NCBI GenBank assembly: GCA_963662155.1
Contig: OY759267.1
Coordinates: 12,991,097-13,055,096 of the forward strand
Length of the DNA: 64,000 bases
Reading direction: 5' to 3'
From: Lamellibrachia columna
Taxonomy: Eukaryota; Annelida; Polychaeta; Sabellida; Siboglinidae
Shown here: positions 21,765 to 33,140 of the stretch, one piece after another
How the letters are laid out: the number at the start of each line of letters is the position of its first letter
Numbering within the stretch: the stretch's first letter is position 1
Notes under the pieces: model-generated
Told to the model about the DNA's origin: nothing
Seen by the model: the letters and a program-made list of their open reading frames with translations, nothing else
Databases searched by the model: none
Translations under genes and position numbers: made by a program

Positions 21765-22573
21765 AAATTTCTCAGGCCGGTTTTGGGCCTACATCTTGTG
21801 GGCGTGGGCCTCGGGCTTGGACCGGGCCTGGGCTTAGTGTGACCCGGCCGGGCCGGGCCTGGGCTGGACCTGCACCTAATAAAAATAGTAATACAAAACC
21901 CAATACATATTACTACTACATAGTACAGAATACGGATGCTACAGATGCATATTTTTGGCTTCAATCCAGCCTTTTGCATAGATCTAATGGCCCCATAAGT
22001 TCACTTGACTGGAAGTAGCCAGCCCCAAATGTTTACTTTAGACATATTTGCAGAGGCAATCAAGCCATACAATCTTGTCTGCCTGAATGACCTGTCCACT
22101 GCCTAGTGCCAGTTGGTAGTTGGTATTTTCCAACTGTGTTAACTAGTGTTTAGTGTCTACAATTACCCAAGTACTGATTCATTCACACTTGTACTAATTC
22201 ACACATGTCTGAACCTGATCTCTCTCAGGCTGGTGACTGCATGCCTGCTGGAAATGCCACTGGGTGTCAGTGTCAGTGAGTGAAATTGAAATATCAATAT
22301 TAATGTTTTTTACTGTTATATAATAAAACAAAACGTATGTATTACAGTTTATTTATGTTTAGTTTTTTTAGTTGGCCCGCAGGTAAGGGCCGGGCCTGGG
22401 CCTGAAATGTGCGAGCCGGGCCGGGCCTGAGCCAAACATTAACAGGCCTGGGCCTAAATTCTAGTTTGCAGGCCTGGGCCGGGCTGGGCTTGACGAATTT
22501 TTGCGGGCCTGGATTCTAACTGCTAATTGCGGGCCGGGATTGGACTCAGATTATAGGCCCGTGCAGGACACTA
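21765..22573 (+). mobile_element. hAT-like non-autonomous element with GGGCC subterminal repeats, copy 1
   Basis: Both ends are packed with GGGCCGGGCCTGGGC-type motifs and the centre is A/T-rich. The right end (aggcccgtgcaggacacta) matches the end of a longer copy at 51644-53071, and the centre shares ggaagtagccagccccaaat with it. The left end is degraded. Subterminal GGCC-rich arrays are typical of some hAT families, but no transposase is present and the class assignment is inference. Confidence 0.6.
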
Positions 22574-22817
22574 GTGCCTATTATGGTCCATAGCAGCTGA
22601 CATGGACCTCCTGTAATAAAATATGCATATGCCTGTAATAAAATATGCATATGCACGTAAAGCTGAATAAGCGTACTTTACTCTTAGATACATTGTGTTT
22701 TTGTTTATTTAAGTGAAAGCATTTTTTATTCAAGATTAAAATTTTATGATCCTCGCAAATCCGGGATTCACCTTGATTAACGGGAAAAAATGTGTCGGTC
22801 ACAGAGGGTGACCTAGT
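22574..22817. other. spacer, no gene seen
   Basis: Contains a short duplication of gtaataaaatatgcatatgc (22613-22650). Nothing else recognised. Confidence 0.5.
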
Positions 22818-24143
22818 GGCGGAGTGACCCCCACCGATACCATGTGAATTGTATATAAGTCAGTAGTGGTACAGATAGTACTGGTAGTGGGTAGCTGATA
22901 GGCATGATTTACTAATTATGTGTAAACACCTTTTGGGGGCCGGCATGCTTGCTGAGATTATTGGATGTATCTTATTTTGATGGTGTATGCTTGCCTAATT
23001 TCATGCTCCTTAATTAATAAATCTAAATGTCATTCTTTGGCCTATTTCAATCTACGCTGGACTTGTGTTGTTATTTTGCATAAATGAATTTATGTGACAG
23101 CGGCGCATAAAGGATTTTATGCGAGATGACAAGGCAATGAAGGCGATTTGAGGTTAGACCTTTTATGGTAGAGAGAGTATTGGCCTAATTACTCGCTCAC
23201 GCGTATGGATACACCAACCACGTGACCTAGAGCCAGCCTCACTCGATTTCCAAGTTAGCTTGTGTCGTTGTGAGACCTTTGCGCTGCAAATATTTCCGAA
23301 TTTCTATTGTTACTGATTATTCGTTATCGCTGAATTTGTTGATTTTATTGCAAGATCAGTTTTGTTGTTCGGTTTATTCCGATACGTTTGAAAAATCCCT
23401 CCCTCCCTCCCTATTGTGTTAACAGTTGTTACCCAGTTTTATCTAATAAATCAAGTGGTGCATTATGTAGGGATACACTGTGAAACACTGTAGACAGAGA
23501 GGTAGTTCACAAAGTTTTTGAATTTTTTTTTGACGCTTTTCCCTGTTATAGTTTGGTACACGAGGTTCTGCATTAACGCTTTTCCCTCTAAGTTTTCAGT
23601 AGTGTACACAGGGTTTTTAGTGCGGGTACTTTTTACGAGTACATTTGTGTGGCTGTTTGGCCCTACCTCTCGGTCTGATGTTTTGGTAGTTATTGGTTGA
23701 CTAATGTCTAGATATGTAACACCTTTATACATTGTGTGTTATGTTTCCATAATGTTCATTATGAATTGTTCAAGAATGTTGGGTGGTTAGCCCACTATTT
23801 TCATTTACCATGTTTGGCTGGGAGATCGAGTGCCCCAGCCTTTCCGTTTGTACATGTATGTGTATGGTTAATTCACGGCGGAGTGACCCCCACCGATACC
23901 ATGTGAATTGTATATAAGTCAGTAGTGGTACAGATAGTACTGGTAGTGGGTAGCTGATAGGCATGATTTACTAATTATGTGTAAACACCTTTTGGGGGCC
24001 GGCATGCTTGCTGAGATTATTGGATGTATCTTATTTTGATGGTGTATGCTTGCCTAATTTCATGCTCCTTAATTAATAAATCTAAATGTCATTCTTTGGC
24101 CTATTTCAATCTACGCTGGACTTGTGTTGTTATTTTGCATAAA
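22818..24143 (+). mobile_element. pair of identical 267-bp direct repeats around a 792-bp spacer
   Basis: 22818-23084 and 23877-24143 appear identical over all 267 bases. They start GGCGGAGTGACCCCCACCG, carry a TATA-like gtatataag and an aataaa, and end in gcataaa. They lack TG...CA ends, an adjacent tRNA primer site and a purine tract, which argues against ordinary LTRs. The layout repeat-spacer-repeat matches the B1-A2-B2 split direct repeats at the 3' end of Ngaro/PAT-type tyrosine-recombinase retroelements, and a similar layout occurs at 29773-30927 beside a recombinase gene. The spacer has no convincing coding region. Confidence 0.6.
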
Positions 24144-24679
24144 AACAATTGTATGTCTTTCATTGATCATTTATTAAAATCACTAGACACTATTTGGGCT
24201 TGGCTAGTAAGAATTTTCAAACTAGCTCGTTTAATTGATTAATTATACATGTGTATCTACATAAACACAGTCCCTTGATCTATGCAATCTGACATATGAC
24301 CTGGTGGCAACATTCTGAAGACAAATTGTTTGGTTATACTCAACAATGTATACCTTACTTTTGTGAATCGTAAAATACCTAAAATATTTCACTAGTAAAT
24401 CTTCTAACTAAAATTTGTTGCACGGTACATAATGTTATATAAATGGTCAAATGTATCCAGCAGTTGTTTACTTGTTGTTGACCTACTTAGCATCACTTAT
24501 ATAGGCACCTTGTAAATATAACACCATTTCCATCATATATTACTTAGTGTTCAATAAATACTATATAAAATATAATACTTAGGCTCACAATTGTTGTATA
24601 TATTAAAAGGTATTTCATCACATAAATATACATCACACACTGTGTATATACATTTTATTTCCTATGTAACCATTCATGA
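24144..24679. other. no gene seen
   Basis: A/T-rich, no recognisable feature. Confidence 0.55.
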
Positions 24680-24900
24680 TACAACTTCATCATCATCATC
24701 ATCATCATGTGGTGCTATCTCCTCTCGGAAGGTCAGCTATCATGGACCGCTACTCGTATCTGCACTGTGCCATTCTGACCAGATCTTCCTACTTCATGTT
24801 CTCCATCCATGCCTTGCAGTTGTCTCTCCATGTCGCTCTTGGTCTTCGTCTGCCTCTTAGTCTTACCGTCAACCATCCTCTCCAATATTTCCCTTTAAAC
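24680..24900 (-). pseudogene. LINE 3' end fragment with (ATG)n tail
   Basis: The minus strand reads RLRGRRRPRATWRDNCKAWM and then a tail resembling the C-terminus of RTE/I-type RTs (basic GRPR, W, acidic-aromatic end). It finishes in an ATG/CAT microsatellite (24688-24711), as is common at LINE 3' ends. Confidence 0.6.
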
Positions 24901-25440
24901 CCCTTCTTGTCTGACGATGTGACCAAAACCACTTCAGCTACAGCTGTCAAAGGCACAACAGCAAATACAACACACATGTGTGTATAGCATATGAACATGT
25001 CATTACTCAGTGCATATAGTATATCATATCAAAGACTATAAAACGATCCCAAATAATGTGGCCAAATTTGTCACATTATTCAATGTTTGCAACTTTGTTG
25101 CAGGCAGCATAATGAAGCTACAGTTGTATGTTAAAGGGAAACAAAAGGCATGTTTTGGGTGCTATGCACATAAAAGAGTTAAAAGCTAACCATTTCCAAC
25201 TACAATCAAAATGTTCACGTCATTGTTTTACTCAGAATGATTTCTGAAAGTGGGCGATTCTGGTCAGATTTCATATTTCCCGGCGGACATTTTATCATGA
25301 TGCTGGGCGTGGCCCATAAATGACCAGTCAATGACCGCGGAGCTCTCTGCCTGCCAAACTTCCGTCGCGTCATACTGCGGCATAGGTTCTTTCTTTTCCT
25401 CTGGACAAACCAGAATTGAAGTAATAGATCCAGAAATGGC
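24901..25440. other. no gene seen
   Basis: No coding or repeat signature recognised. Confidence 0.5.
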
Positions 25441-25474
25441 ACAATTTTACAGTTAGTGAAGTGAAAGTTTATTC

Positions 25475-25505
<31 letters not shown>

Positions 25506-26391
25506 TAATACAGGTGCATAGTATGGTGTGCTGCTGTTGCTGAAGGGACATAGCTGAAGTCATACGACTTATAAGGTGCTATGCCCTTCTCAAACTAAAT
25601 AAATGCAATACAAGTAAAACATTAAATACAAAATAGCATTCACAATTCACTTATAAACTTATTACAGTGGTGCTTGTGCTAATTATAAATTAACTAGCTT
25701 TCAATTAAAAGTTTATAAATATGCTGTAAGTAATGACAACTTGAATGTTTTTTTTTATTGTGTTAAACTTGGTAGCTGAATTATTTCATTTGCTAAACTG
25801 TTCCACGTATTTATACCTTTGACTTACACTTACAAGTGATGAGCATTTATAAGGCTAAAGATAATCCTTTTTTAATTTGCCCATATCTTAACCCACATTT
25901 TATCTATTCTATTTTTTTAATGTTAGTAGAGGGTGCAAATATAATGTTCTCTGGCAATGAATTCCATACATCCACCACTCTTTTACTGAAAAATCGGTGT
26001 CTGCATAGCTTCATACATTGTTGTTTGTTTAATGTTTTACTGTGGCCTCTTAGGTTATTTAGATTAATATTTAAAACTGATCTGGGTTTGTGTTCTCCTT
26101 CCCAGTTAACAATTTAAAAGTCTCAATTAAATCTCCTTGTGATCTCCATTCTTTTAATCTATATAATTTTTGTCGTGTTAATCTTTCCTCATATGTAAAT
26201 TCCTTTAATCCCATTACCAGTTTTGTTGCCCTGCGTTGTACTTTCTCAAGCATTAAAATATCTTTTGCATAATAAGGTGACCATGCCTGTACGCAATATT
26301 CTAGATGTGGTCTAATATATGTATTATGAACAATGTTGACTGTTTCTATGTCAAAGTGAATAAATGCTCTCTTTACTGAGCACAAAACCAC
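25441..26391 (-). pseudogene. CR1/L2-like LINE 3' fragment (second subfamily, L2b)
   Basis: The minus strand from 26391 reads the RT C-terminal half (YIRPHLEYCVQAW, LEKVQRRATKLVMGLKEFTY, RSQGDLIETFKLLTG), then in another frame RHRFFSKRVVDVWNSLPENI, a 3' UTR and a TTG microsatellite (CAA on the plus strand, 25471-25505). The catalytic core is absent. It abuts the DIRS-like element at 26392-26398. Confidence 0.8.
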
Positions 26392-26397
26392 CGTAGC

Positions 26398-27560
26398 TTG
26401 GGGGGGTCAGGTCGTGCTCCAGCCACTTTATCACACAAGCCAGCCCGTCACATTCAGCCCTTTCCTGCAGGTTACTGCTGGGGATACCAGCGTGGTAACA
26501 AATGTACAGGCATGCAGTGCAAATTCAAGCATGTCTGCGCAAGTGCCAGTTACCCCACCCTGCCAGCCTGTGCCGTAAGCACATCCCTCCCCACACCAGT
26601 AAACCCTGAGCGTTTGAAACAGGCTCTAATGGGTTATGATCAGGCAGAATCAAACTTTCTCGTAGATGGCTTTATCAATGGATTTAAGATTAATTATTTT
26701 GGCACCCCATCTCTTTATTTTGCCAATAATCACTCTTCAGTCCTACAACATAAGGAAGTAGTAGAAAGGAAACTGTCCAAAGAGCTCTCGCTGGGACGTA
26801 TTGCTGGTCACCTCCATTTGATAATTACCAGTCATCACCGCTGGCTGTTGTTCCCAAGAAAGAGCCTAACATGTTTCGCATTATATATGACCTGTCATAT
26901 CCAGAGGGAAATTCCATTAACGGACACATCCCAAAGGAATTCACCACAGTTCGTTATGAAACTTTAGATCATGTTATAAGTCTATTGTCTCAATTTGGTC
27001 GCGGTGCTTTAATAGGCAAGGCCGACATTGAAGATGCCTTTCGCATTATTCCCATCCACCCATCATACTACCATTTATTTGGTTTCACTTAAATTGGGAG
27101 ACTCGCTTTTTCTATGATCGCTGTTTACCAATGGGGTGAGCGGAATCATGCCAGATCTTCGAAAGGTTGACTTGTGCTATGCAGTGGGTACTACAGAACA
27201 GAGGGGCTATGACCATTTCACACATCTGAGATGGTTTCATCTTCATTGGCCCTCCTAATTCAGTAAGTTGTTTGCAGGATCTCAATCAATTCATTACACT
27301 TGCTGAAGAACTTTCTATTCCAATAAAACACGAGAAAACCTGCTTTCCATCTACACTCATCACCGTGCATGGTATTGAACTGGACACTGTCAAATGGGAG
27401 GCTCGCCTCCCTATTGATAAGGTCCAGAAGCTGCAGTCATCCATTGCTGACATATATAAATGTCGTTCTGTTACACTCCAGCAATTACATTCAGTCATTC
27501 GCCTGCTCAATTTTCCTGCAGAGTCATCTCACCTGGAAGAGCCTTTCTCCGTCACCTCAT
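26398..27560 (+). pseudogene. DIRS/Ngaro-like element: Gag zinc motif and reverse transcriptase, frame-broken
   Basis: A Cys/His motif (YCWGYQRGNKCTGMQCKFKH) marks the Gag C-terminus. RT follows with SPLAVVPKKEPNMFRIIYDL split by a frameshift near 26800-26870, then GKADIEDAFRIIPIHP, another frameshift near 27090, then a stretch with in-frame stops where the usual LDD is replaced by I-stop-DG (about 27220), then IKHEKTCFPSTLIT and GIELDT. The RT is therefore dead. The N-terminal Gag and left terminal repeat are missing, cut off at the LINE fragment on the left. Confidence 0.85.
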
Positions 27561-27574
27561 CAATTTGACTATTG

Positions 27575-28152
27575 GCATTTCTAGACCGGGTCACCATATC
27601 AGGTTGAATGCCGAAGCTCGGGCAGACTTAGCCGTATGGCACTACTTCATCTCCTCTTTCAATGGCGTAACTATGATCATAAACAGTAATTGGATTTCAT
27701 CTCATTCAATTAAACTGTACACAGATGCCGCTTCAACACAGGGATTTGCTGCAGTATTTGGTTCCCGGTGGTTTAATGGCAGATTTCCACAAATCTGGCA
27801 GAGTTACAACATTGCCGTATTGGAACTATATCCCATTGTAGCCGCTTTGGAGTTGTGGGGAAGATATATGGCTAACCATTCTGTCTTGTTTCTCACTGAC
27901 AATAAAGCCGTTGTAGATGTTATCAACAAGCAGTCAGCTAAGAATCTTCACCTAATGCGTTTAGTCAGACGTTTGGTAGTTACTGCGCAGAAATTTAACG
28001 TTTATTTTAAATCCAAGTATATTCCAGAGAAGACCAATATCACTGCTGACAAACTTTCACGATTTCAGGAAGGTGCAGCACGACAGATGGCGCCCTGGCT
28101 TCAACTACAGCCAACAGAAATGCCAGCGACATTGCTGCCTTGGCACCAGTGA
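27575..28152 (+). CDS. RNase H domain of the DIRS/Ngaro-like element
   Basis: An open segment gives the retroelement-type RNase H: LYTDAASTQGFAAVFGSRWF (first Asp), AVLELYPIVAALELWG (Glu), VLFLTDNKAVVDVI (Asp), and a C-terminal NITADKLSRF. It ends at TGA 28150-28152 and overlaps the recombinase frame by about a dozen bases, as in DIRS-type elements, where the RNase H and recombinase frames overlap. Confidence 0.8.
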
Positions 28153-29054
28153 TGACCCATCTTCTCAATGCAGCCATATCAGACAGCACAAAACAGGCAT
28201 ATAGACGGGCAATTTTAACTTATGCAGACTTTAGTAAGATGCATTTTCCAACCTATCCATTTTCTCCTGCTTCAGTAGGTGTTTTGGTGGCCTTTATAGC
28301 CAGTCTATACTCTAGGCATTATGCCCCAGCGACGTTGATGACATATATGTCTGCGCTGTCATACATTCATAAATTAGCAGGTAAAGCTGATCCAACTCAG
28401 CTTTTTGTTATAAAAAAATTACTAGCTGGAGCACAGAAGTTGTCAGGTAAACCCGACACACGTCTCCCAATTAGACCTTCTATCCTTCACAAAATTGTCG
28501 ATGCAACACAATTTATTGTCTCGTCTGCCTATTTGCGTAATATGTTGCAAAGCATGTTTCTATTAGCGTTTCATGCATTTCTGCGAATAGGGGAAATAAC
28601 CGTTCATTCTCGCTCAAGGGGTGAATCCATCGTACAGTTAGGCGACGTGACCATTTCTAACACAGACATTGTATTAATCATGTCACACTTTAAACACAAC
28701 ACTTCTGGGCGACCAGTCACATTATCCATTTCACACACTAATGATGGATACTGTCCAGTACAAGCTCTGTTTCGGTTCTTGAAAGTTCGGGGCCCATTTA
28801 AAGGACCACTATTCGCATTTGCTAATGCATCCCCTGTAACCCGAAATTACTTTTGTCAATACCTCGGTAAAGCTTTACAGTGGGCTGGCTTGGACCCAAC
28901 TAAATATAAGGCTCACAGTTTTAGAATCGGTGCCGCTACCACAGCAGCTGATATGGGAATGAGTGAAACATAGATTCAATTAATGGGCAGATGGAAATCT
29001 ACAGCTTTCAGACGTTATATTCGTATTCCTATGCTACAGATGAACAGACCGTGA
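28140..29054 (+). pseudogene. tyrosine recombinase of the DIRS/Ngaro-like element, one premature stop
   Basis: The frame opens with APVMTHLLNAAISDSTKQAY (no clear ATG before codon 5) and carries the integrase core: the first Arg in FHAFLRIGEI (about residue 147) and the HxxR box in HSFRIGAATTAA (about 260). A TAG at 28971-28973 then interrupts the frame. After it the same frame continues with LMGRWKSTAFRRYIRIP, which supplies the expected W/H position and catalytic Tyr, to a TGA at 29052-29054. The product would join circular DNA copies to the genome. One nonsense change separates this from an intact recombinase frame. Confidence 0.88.
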
Positions 29055-29079
29055 GTGGGCAGGTGCATTTCTGTCTATG

Positions 29080-29158
29080 ATGGGGGTTGCAGCATGACTG
29101 GCATCCATCATATGCAGAAAACATGCCTAATCATGCAAATATCACAAAAATCTTTGGT

Positions 29159-29248
<90 letters not shown>

Positions 29249-29600
29249 TGCATGCATACATACATACATACAGAGATATCTATTGCAATTAAGTCTGGGC
29301 TGTTGCTGTAGGCGGTGGACGTTGCAGTATGACTGGCGCCCATCGTGTCTATTACAAAATTCTCCTTGCCCCTGAATAGTTGCATAATTGTACATATTAC
29401 CTTGCTATTGCTGTAGGCGGTGGATGTTGCAGCATGACTGGCATCCATCATGTGCAGCATGGCGTTCGGGAGCACGACTGATACCACCCTGGCCCTTTTA
29501 TCATGTTTTTACAATTTTCGTAGTGATTAGCACAGGTGTTAACCAGATATTGGAAGGTTGGTGCAGTATGACTGACAACCATCTTATAAATACCTAGGTT
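29080..29600 (+). repeat. iterated gcatgactggc-type motif and (TA)n after the recombinase
   Basis: The motif gttgcagcatgactggcatc (with variants) occurs at about 29084, 29323, 29425 and 29551. A TA microsatellite occupies 29163-29245. The motif iteration just downstream of the recombinase could be part of the element's terminal region. Confidence 0.7.
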
Positions 29601-29772
29601 AATACCGTTAGTTTCTCATCTGTGTATTATTTGATCATACCAAATATGTTTGTAAGGCACATGTATGTGTCAGGTCACTACTCATGTCGAGAAGATGTTA
29701 CGTACTAGTTATTCAGTTGTATACTTTGGCGGAAGCCCTGGGGTGGGGGTTGGGCCTCTATTACTGGAGGCC

Positions 29773-30927
29773 TGGTGGGACAAAGGACCGCCCCACCTTT
29801 GCTACTTCTGCTTTTGTCATTTAGTAATTGTTTCTCAATGAGCAACTTTGTATTGGCAACTAAGCGATATCTCATTTGATATACATGTATTGTATTTTAT
29901 TTTTTTGATGAGCATGTTTGTGCTAGCTGCCAAGCTACCTTTTCATTGATTCATATTATTTTCTGTAGGTACAATTATTAAATGACCTTTACCAACAATC
30001 ACTATTTGTGTGTTCCTGTAGCAAACGAGCTCAGGGTTCTGCCATTAAGCATCAGCAGGGTATAAATGAATATTTTTACACATGTCAAAATAGTGTTTAT
30101 ACAATGTGAGGTGAAAATGACTGCTTTAATTGTTGCGGTAGTGTTAGTCTGTGATCTTCAGTCCGCAACCTGGGAAACAGTCTGTAGTATGCGAAACGGT
30201 TCGTGGTCAAATGACGCTAGGTGATCACGTGGTGAACGAGAGTCATTCCCTTTGTGTTGGAACTCTGAGCCACGCTAGACGTACTTTGCAGAGCCATCCC
30301 ATTGGAAGTTTTTCTTCCCACCATCCTCCCCTGTCTACCTCCATTGTTCGTGCGTTGCTTACCATGTTATGATTCTGTATTGTATGTATACATTCAACTC
30401 CCGATAGTTCCTAATTTGGTTGTGATAAACATTAACCATTGTCATTGTGTGTTAACGTTTTCCTTCGTCTATAATTTTCCCATAGGGTTTTTTGAAGGTT
30501 TTAGTGCGTATAGTCTGTATTCACTTGTATACACAATGTCTTGTTCAGTAATACGTCTGCTGTACGACAATTTTTTAACAATTAAATTGTTCTTGAATTT
30601 TTTCTTTCATGAGAATCCCTATGGGGATTGTAGTACATAACCTTTAATTTTAGATGCATATTTGACTGGTTAGTTGATCGTTGTACAACATTGTTATGAT
30701 GATGATATTCTATGGTTATATGGTAGGACAAAGGACCGCCCCACCTTTGCTGCTTCTACTTTTGTCATTTAATAATTGTTTCTCAATGAGCAACTTTGTA
30801 CTGGCAACTAAACGATATCTCATTTGATATACATGTATTGTATTTTATTGTATTTTTCTTGATGAGCATGTTTGTGCTAGCTGCCAAGCTACCTTTTCAT
30901 TGATTCATATTATTTTCTGTTGGTACA
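29773..30927 (+). repeat. split direct repeats (B1-A2-B2-like) of the DIRS/Ngaro-like element
   Basis: 29773-29973 and 30721-30927 are about 95% alike (shared caaaggaccgccccaccttt, caatgagcaactttgta, gagcatgtttgtgctagctg) and flank 747 bp of non-coding sequence. Placed downstream of the recombinase, this fits the B1-A2-B2 right end of Ngaro/PAT-type elements. The A1 copy that should lie at the left end is missing, as expected from the 5' truncation at 26398. Confidence 0.65.
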
Positions 30928-31706
30928 TGCATTTATAACCAGCTTCAGCAGAAATGTTTTCCAGACATTTTGTCACTGGTTTGTATGTACTAGTGGCATC
31001 CTGTCCTGTTTGAGGCATCTCTAAGTAACCCCCCTGTATTTCTAGTTTAAACAATGTTTACTACTGAAAATATTGTTGATGCTATCCATGCCACTGTCGA
31101 CTGCTCCCCTCAAATCTAGCTACCTCTTCCCTACATAGCTGCTGAACTTGCATGTTAATTACCAGCCTCCAGCAACTTCGATAAACATGACCCCACTAAA
31201 TAAAATTAACTGCCTGTATTTTCTAACTATTAGTCCCTACGTGTACTAAAATAGATCTTCCAGGGGAATTATGAATTTACAAAGAACTTTCTCAAATGAC
31301 TTATATAAACTCGAACAACTCAAATATTATTACAAATGATTTAATAGGTTCTTACCAGAATGCTTCAATCACATCCCATACACACACAACTTTGAAATTC
31401 ATCAATACTACACGTGGTAGAAATAATCTGTTTATTCCCAGAGCCAATCATGAATATGCAACAAAGTACATTAGACACAATATAATACACTGCTAATGAT
31501 AATCCAAATAGTATCCTTGATAAAACATTTACACACAGCTTATATGGTTGTTCCACTTAAACTAAAAACTACTTTATTGGGAATTATGAATCATGCTCTA
31601 TTATCCCTAATTGTTATATTGGTAAATATTTAACCTAAAATACAGTTGTGCTTGATTACATGTGTATATATATATATACATATGTATATATATATATTAT
31701 TAATAA
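30928..31706. other. no gene seen
   Basis: A/T-rich; short TA runs at 31664-31700. Nothing recognised. Confidence 0.55.
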
Positions 31707-31903
31707 GCAGTTTAACCTCGCTTTACGGTCACCACGGTAATACACCCACCTCACCATTATGGTCAACCTGGGACAGTTCCAATTTGTTTTCATAGCTGAG
31801 GTATTGGACATTACTGGAGTAGTCCTGGTAATACAGCTACCTCGCTATTCAGGTCACTTTGGCCCAGTCCTAAGGGTGACCTTAGTAGTGAGTTTCCACT
31901 GTA
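31707..31903. mobile_element. pogo/Tigger-like MITE
   Basis: The ends are weakly inverted: left agtttaacctcgctttacgg with tcacc, right (reversed) cagtggaaactcactactaa with ggtcacc. They resemble the CAGT-GAACCTC...AACGGTCACC termini of pogo/Tigger elements, and lie between TA-rich flanks. About 200 bp, non-coding. Confidence 0.5.
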
Positions 31904-33140
31904 TGTATATATATATATTTATATATATATATATGGGTGATTTCCTTTACACAACATTTTGGTACTTTAAGTTAATTTCAGATTGTGAAAGTCATCGATT
32001 GTTAAAACAATTTACCAGTCAATGTCTAAATTACCATATATTGTCATATATATATTGTCATATATATATATTGTCATATATATATATATATATATATATT
32101 TATTTCAATCATATGTGTAATATGTGTATACCAGTAATAACTTTCTTAAGATAGTCTTAAATGCTGATTTAGCATCATGAAGAACTTGCAAAACATGTAA
32201 AAATTTAACTAGGTAGATTAATTAATATAAAGTAATAAAATAAATTTGCTAGTAAACACTACAAATATATAAATAAATAAAACATAGTTATGATATAACA
32301 AAAACACTATTATTACTCACAACAAGTATGTATGTGTGCATGCATGTGTACATATGTATGCGTGTGTATGTTTGTTTTGTTACAAGATTTATATGTCACT
32401 GGCTTGTTGCAAGTTGATCTGCACTTCTGTATGTACAAAATAATTTCAAACTATATAACAATCATCCACCTTGCTCACGAATATGCAATGTTTCGTATGT
32501 GTCCTGTTAACTACAGAAGTAGCAACAACACACTTCAGCATATTTAATGGAGAGGGAAAGTTATACTTTTAACCATACGTGTGCTGAAACTTATAATAAC
32601 TTATTATTACGTAGTTGTTTGTGGAAACACCAGTTTAGCAGGACTGCAAATAACACTGCAAGCAAAATACTGATAACATTTATGACATATTGTATCAAGT
32701 TTATCCACATAAATGGTTAATACAACATCTATGTATCAAGTTTATCCACATAAATGGTTAATACAACATATATGCACTCTATTGTGCAGTGTTTTGAAGA
32801 AAATGACTGTTTTGTATATGTTAACAATTGGTAACTATTCATGATGGAGGGTACATACTACACCCAAGACCTATATGAAGAAGTGGTACATTGCAAGGTT
32901 CAGGTTTCAAACATTGTGGTAGGCTGTCCAGATGATGGAGTGCCAACTGGTGCCCTTGGGCACATATACAGGAGAACATAAACACTGACCTTGCTGTATA
33001 TCCAGTAATGATAACTTAATAGTTCCACACATTTTCCAAAACTGCTATGCTCATCACAGTGATAATTTTAACAACCTGTTCCAAAATCCATAGACATGAA
33101 TGAATACAGAAGCATATGTTCATGTGCATATTTATATATG
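31904..33140. other. no gene seen; probable 3' UTR and downstream of the CUB/LDLa gene
   Basis: Contains TA runs (31908-31934, 32036-32098) and a 41-bp tandem duplication (tatcaagtttatccacataa ..., 32693-32772). The minus-strand 3' UTR of the receptor gene should begin at 33140. No convincing polyadenylation signal was fixed. Confidence 0.5.

Noticed and set aside
22818..24143. A TRIM or small LTR retrotransposon
   Set aside because: No TG...CA ends, no tRNA primer site after the left repeat, no purine tract before the right repeat and no target duplication; split direct repeats of a YR element fit better.
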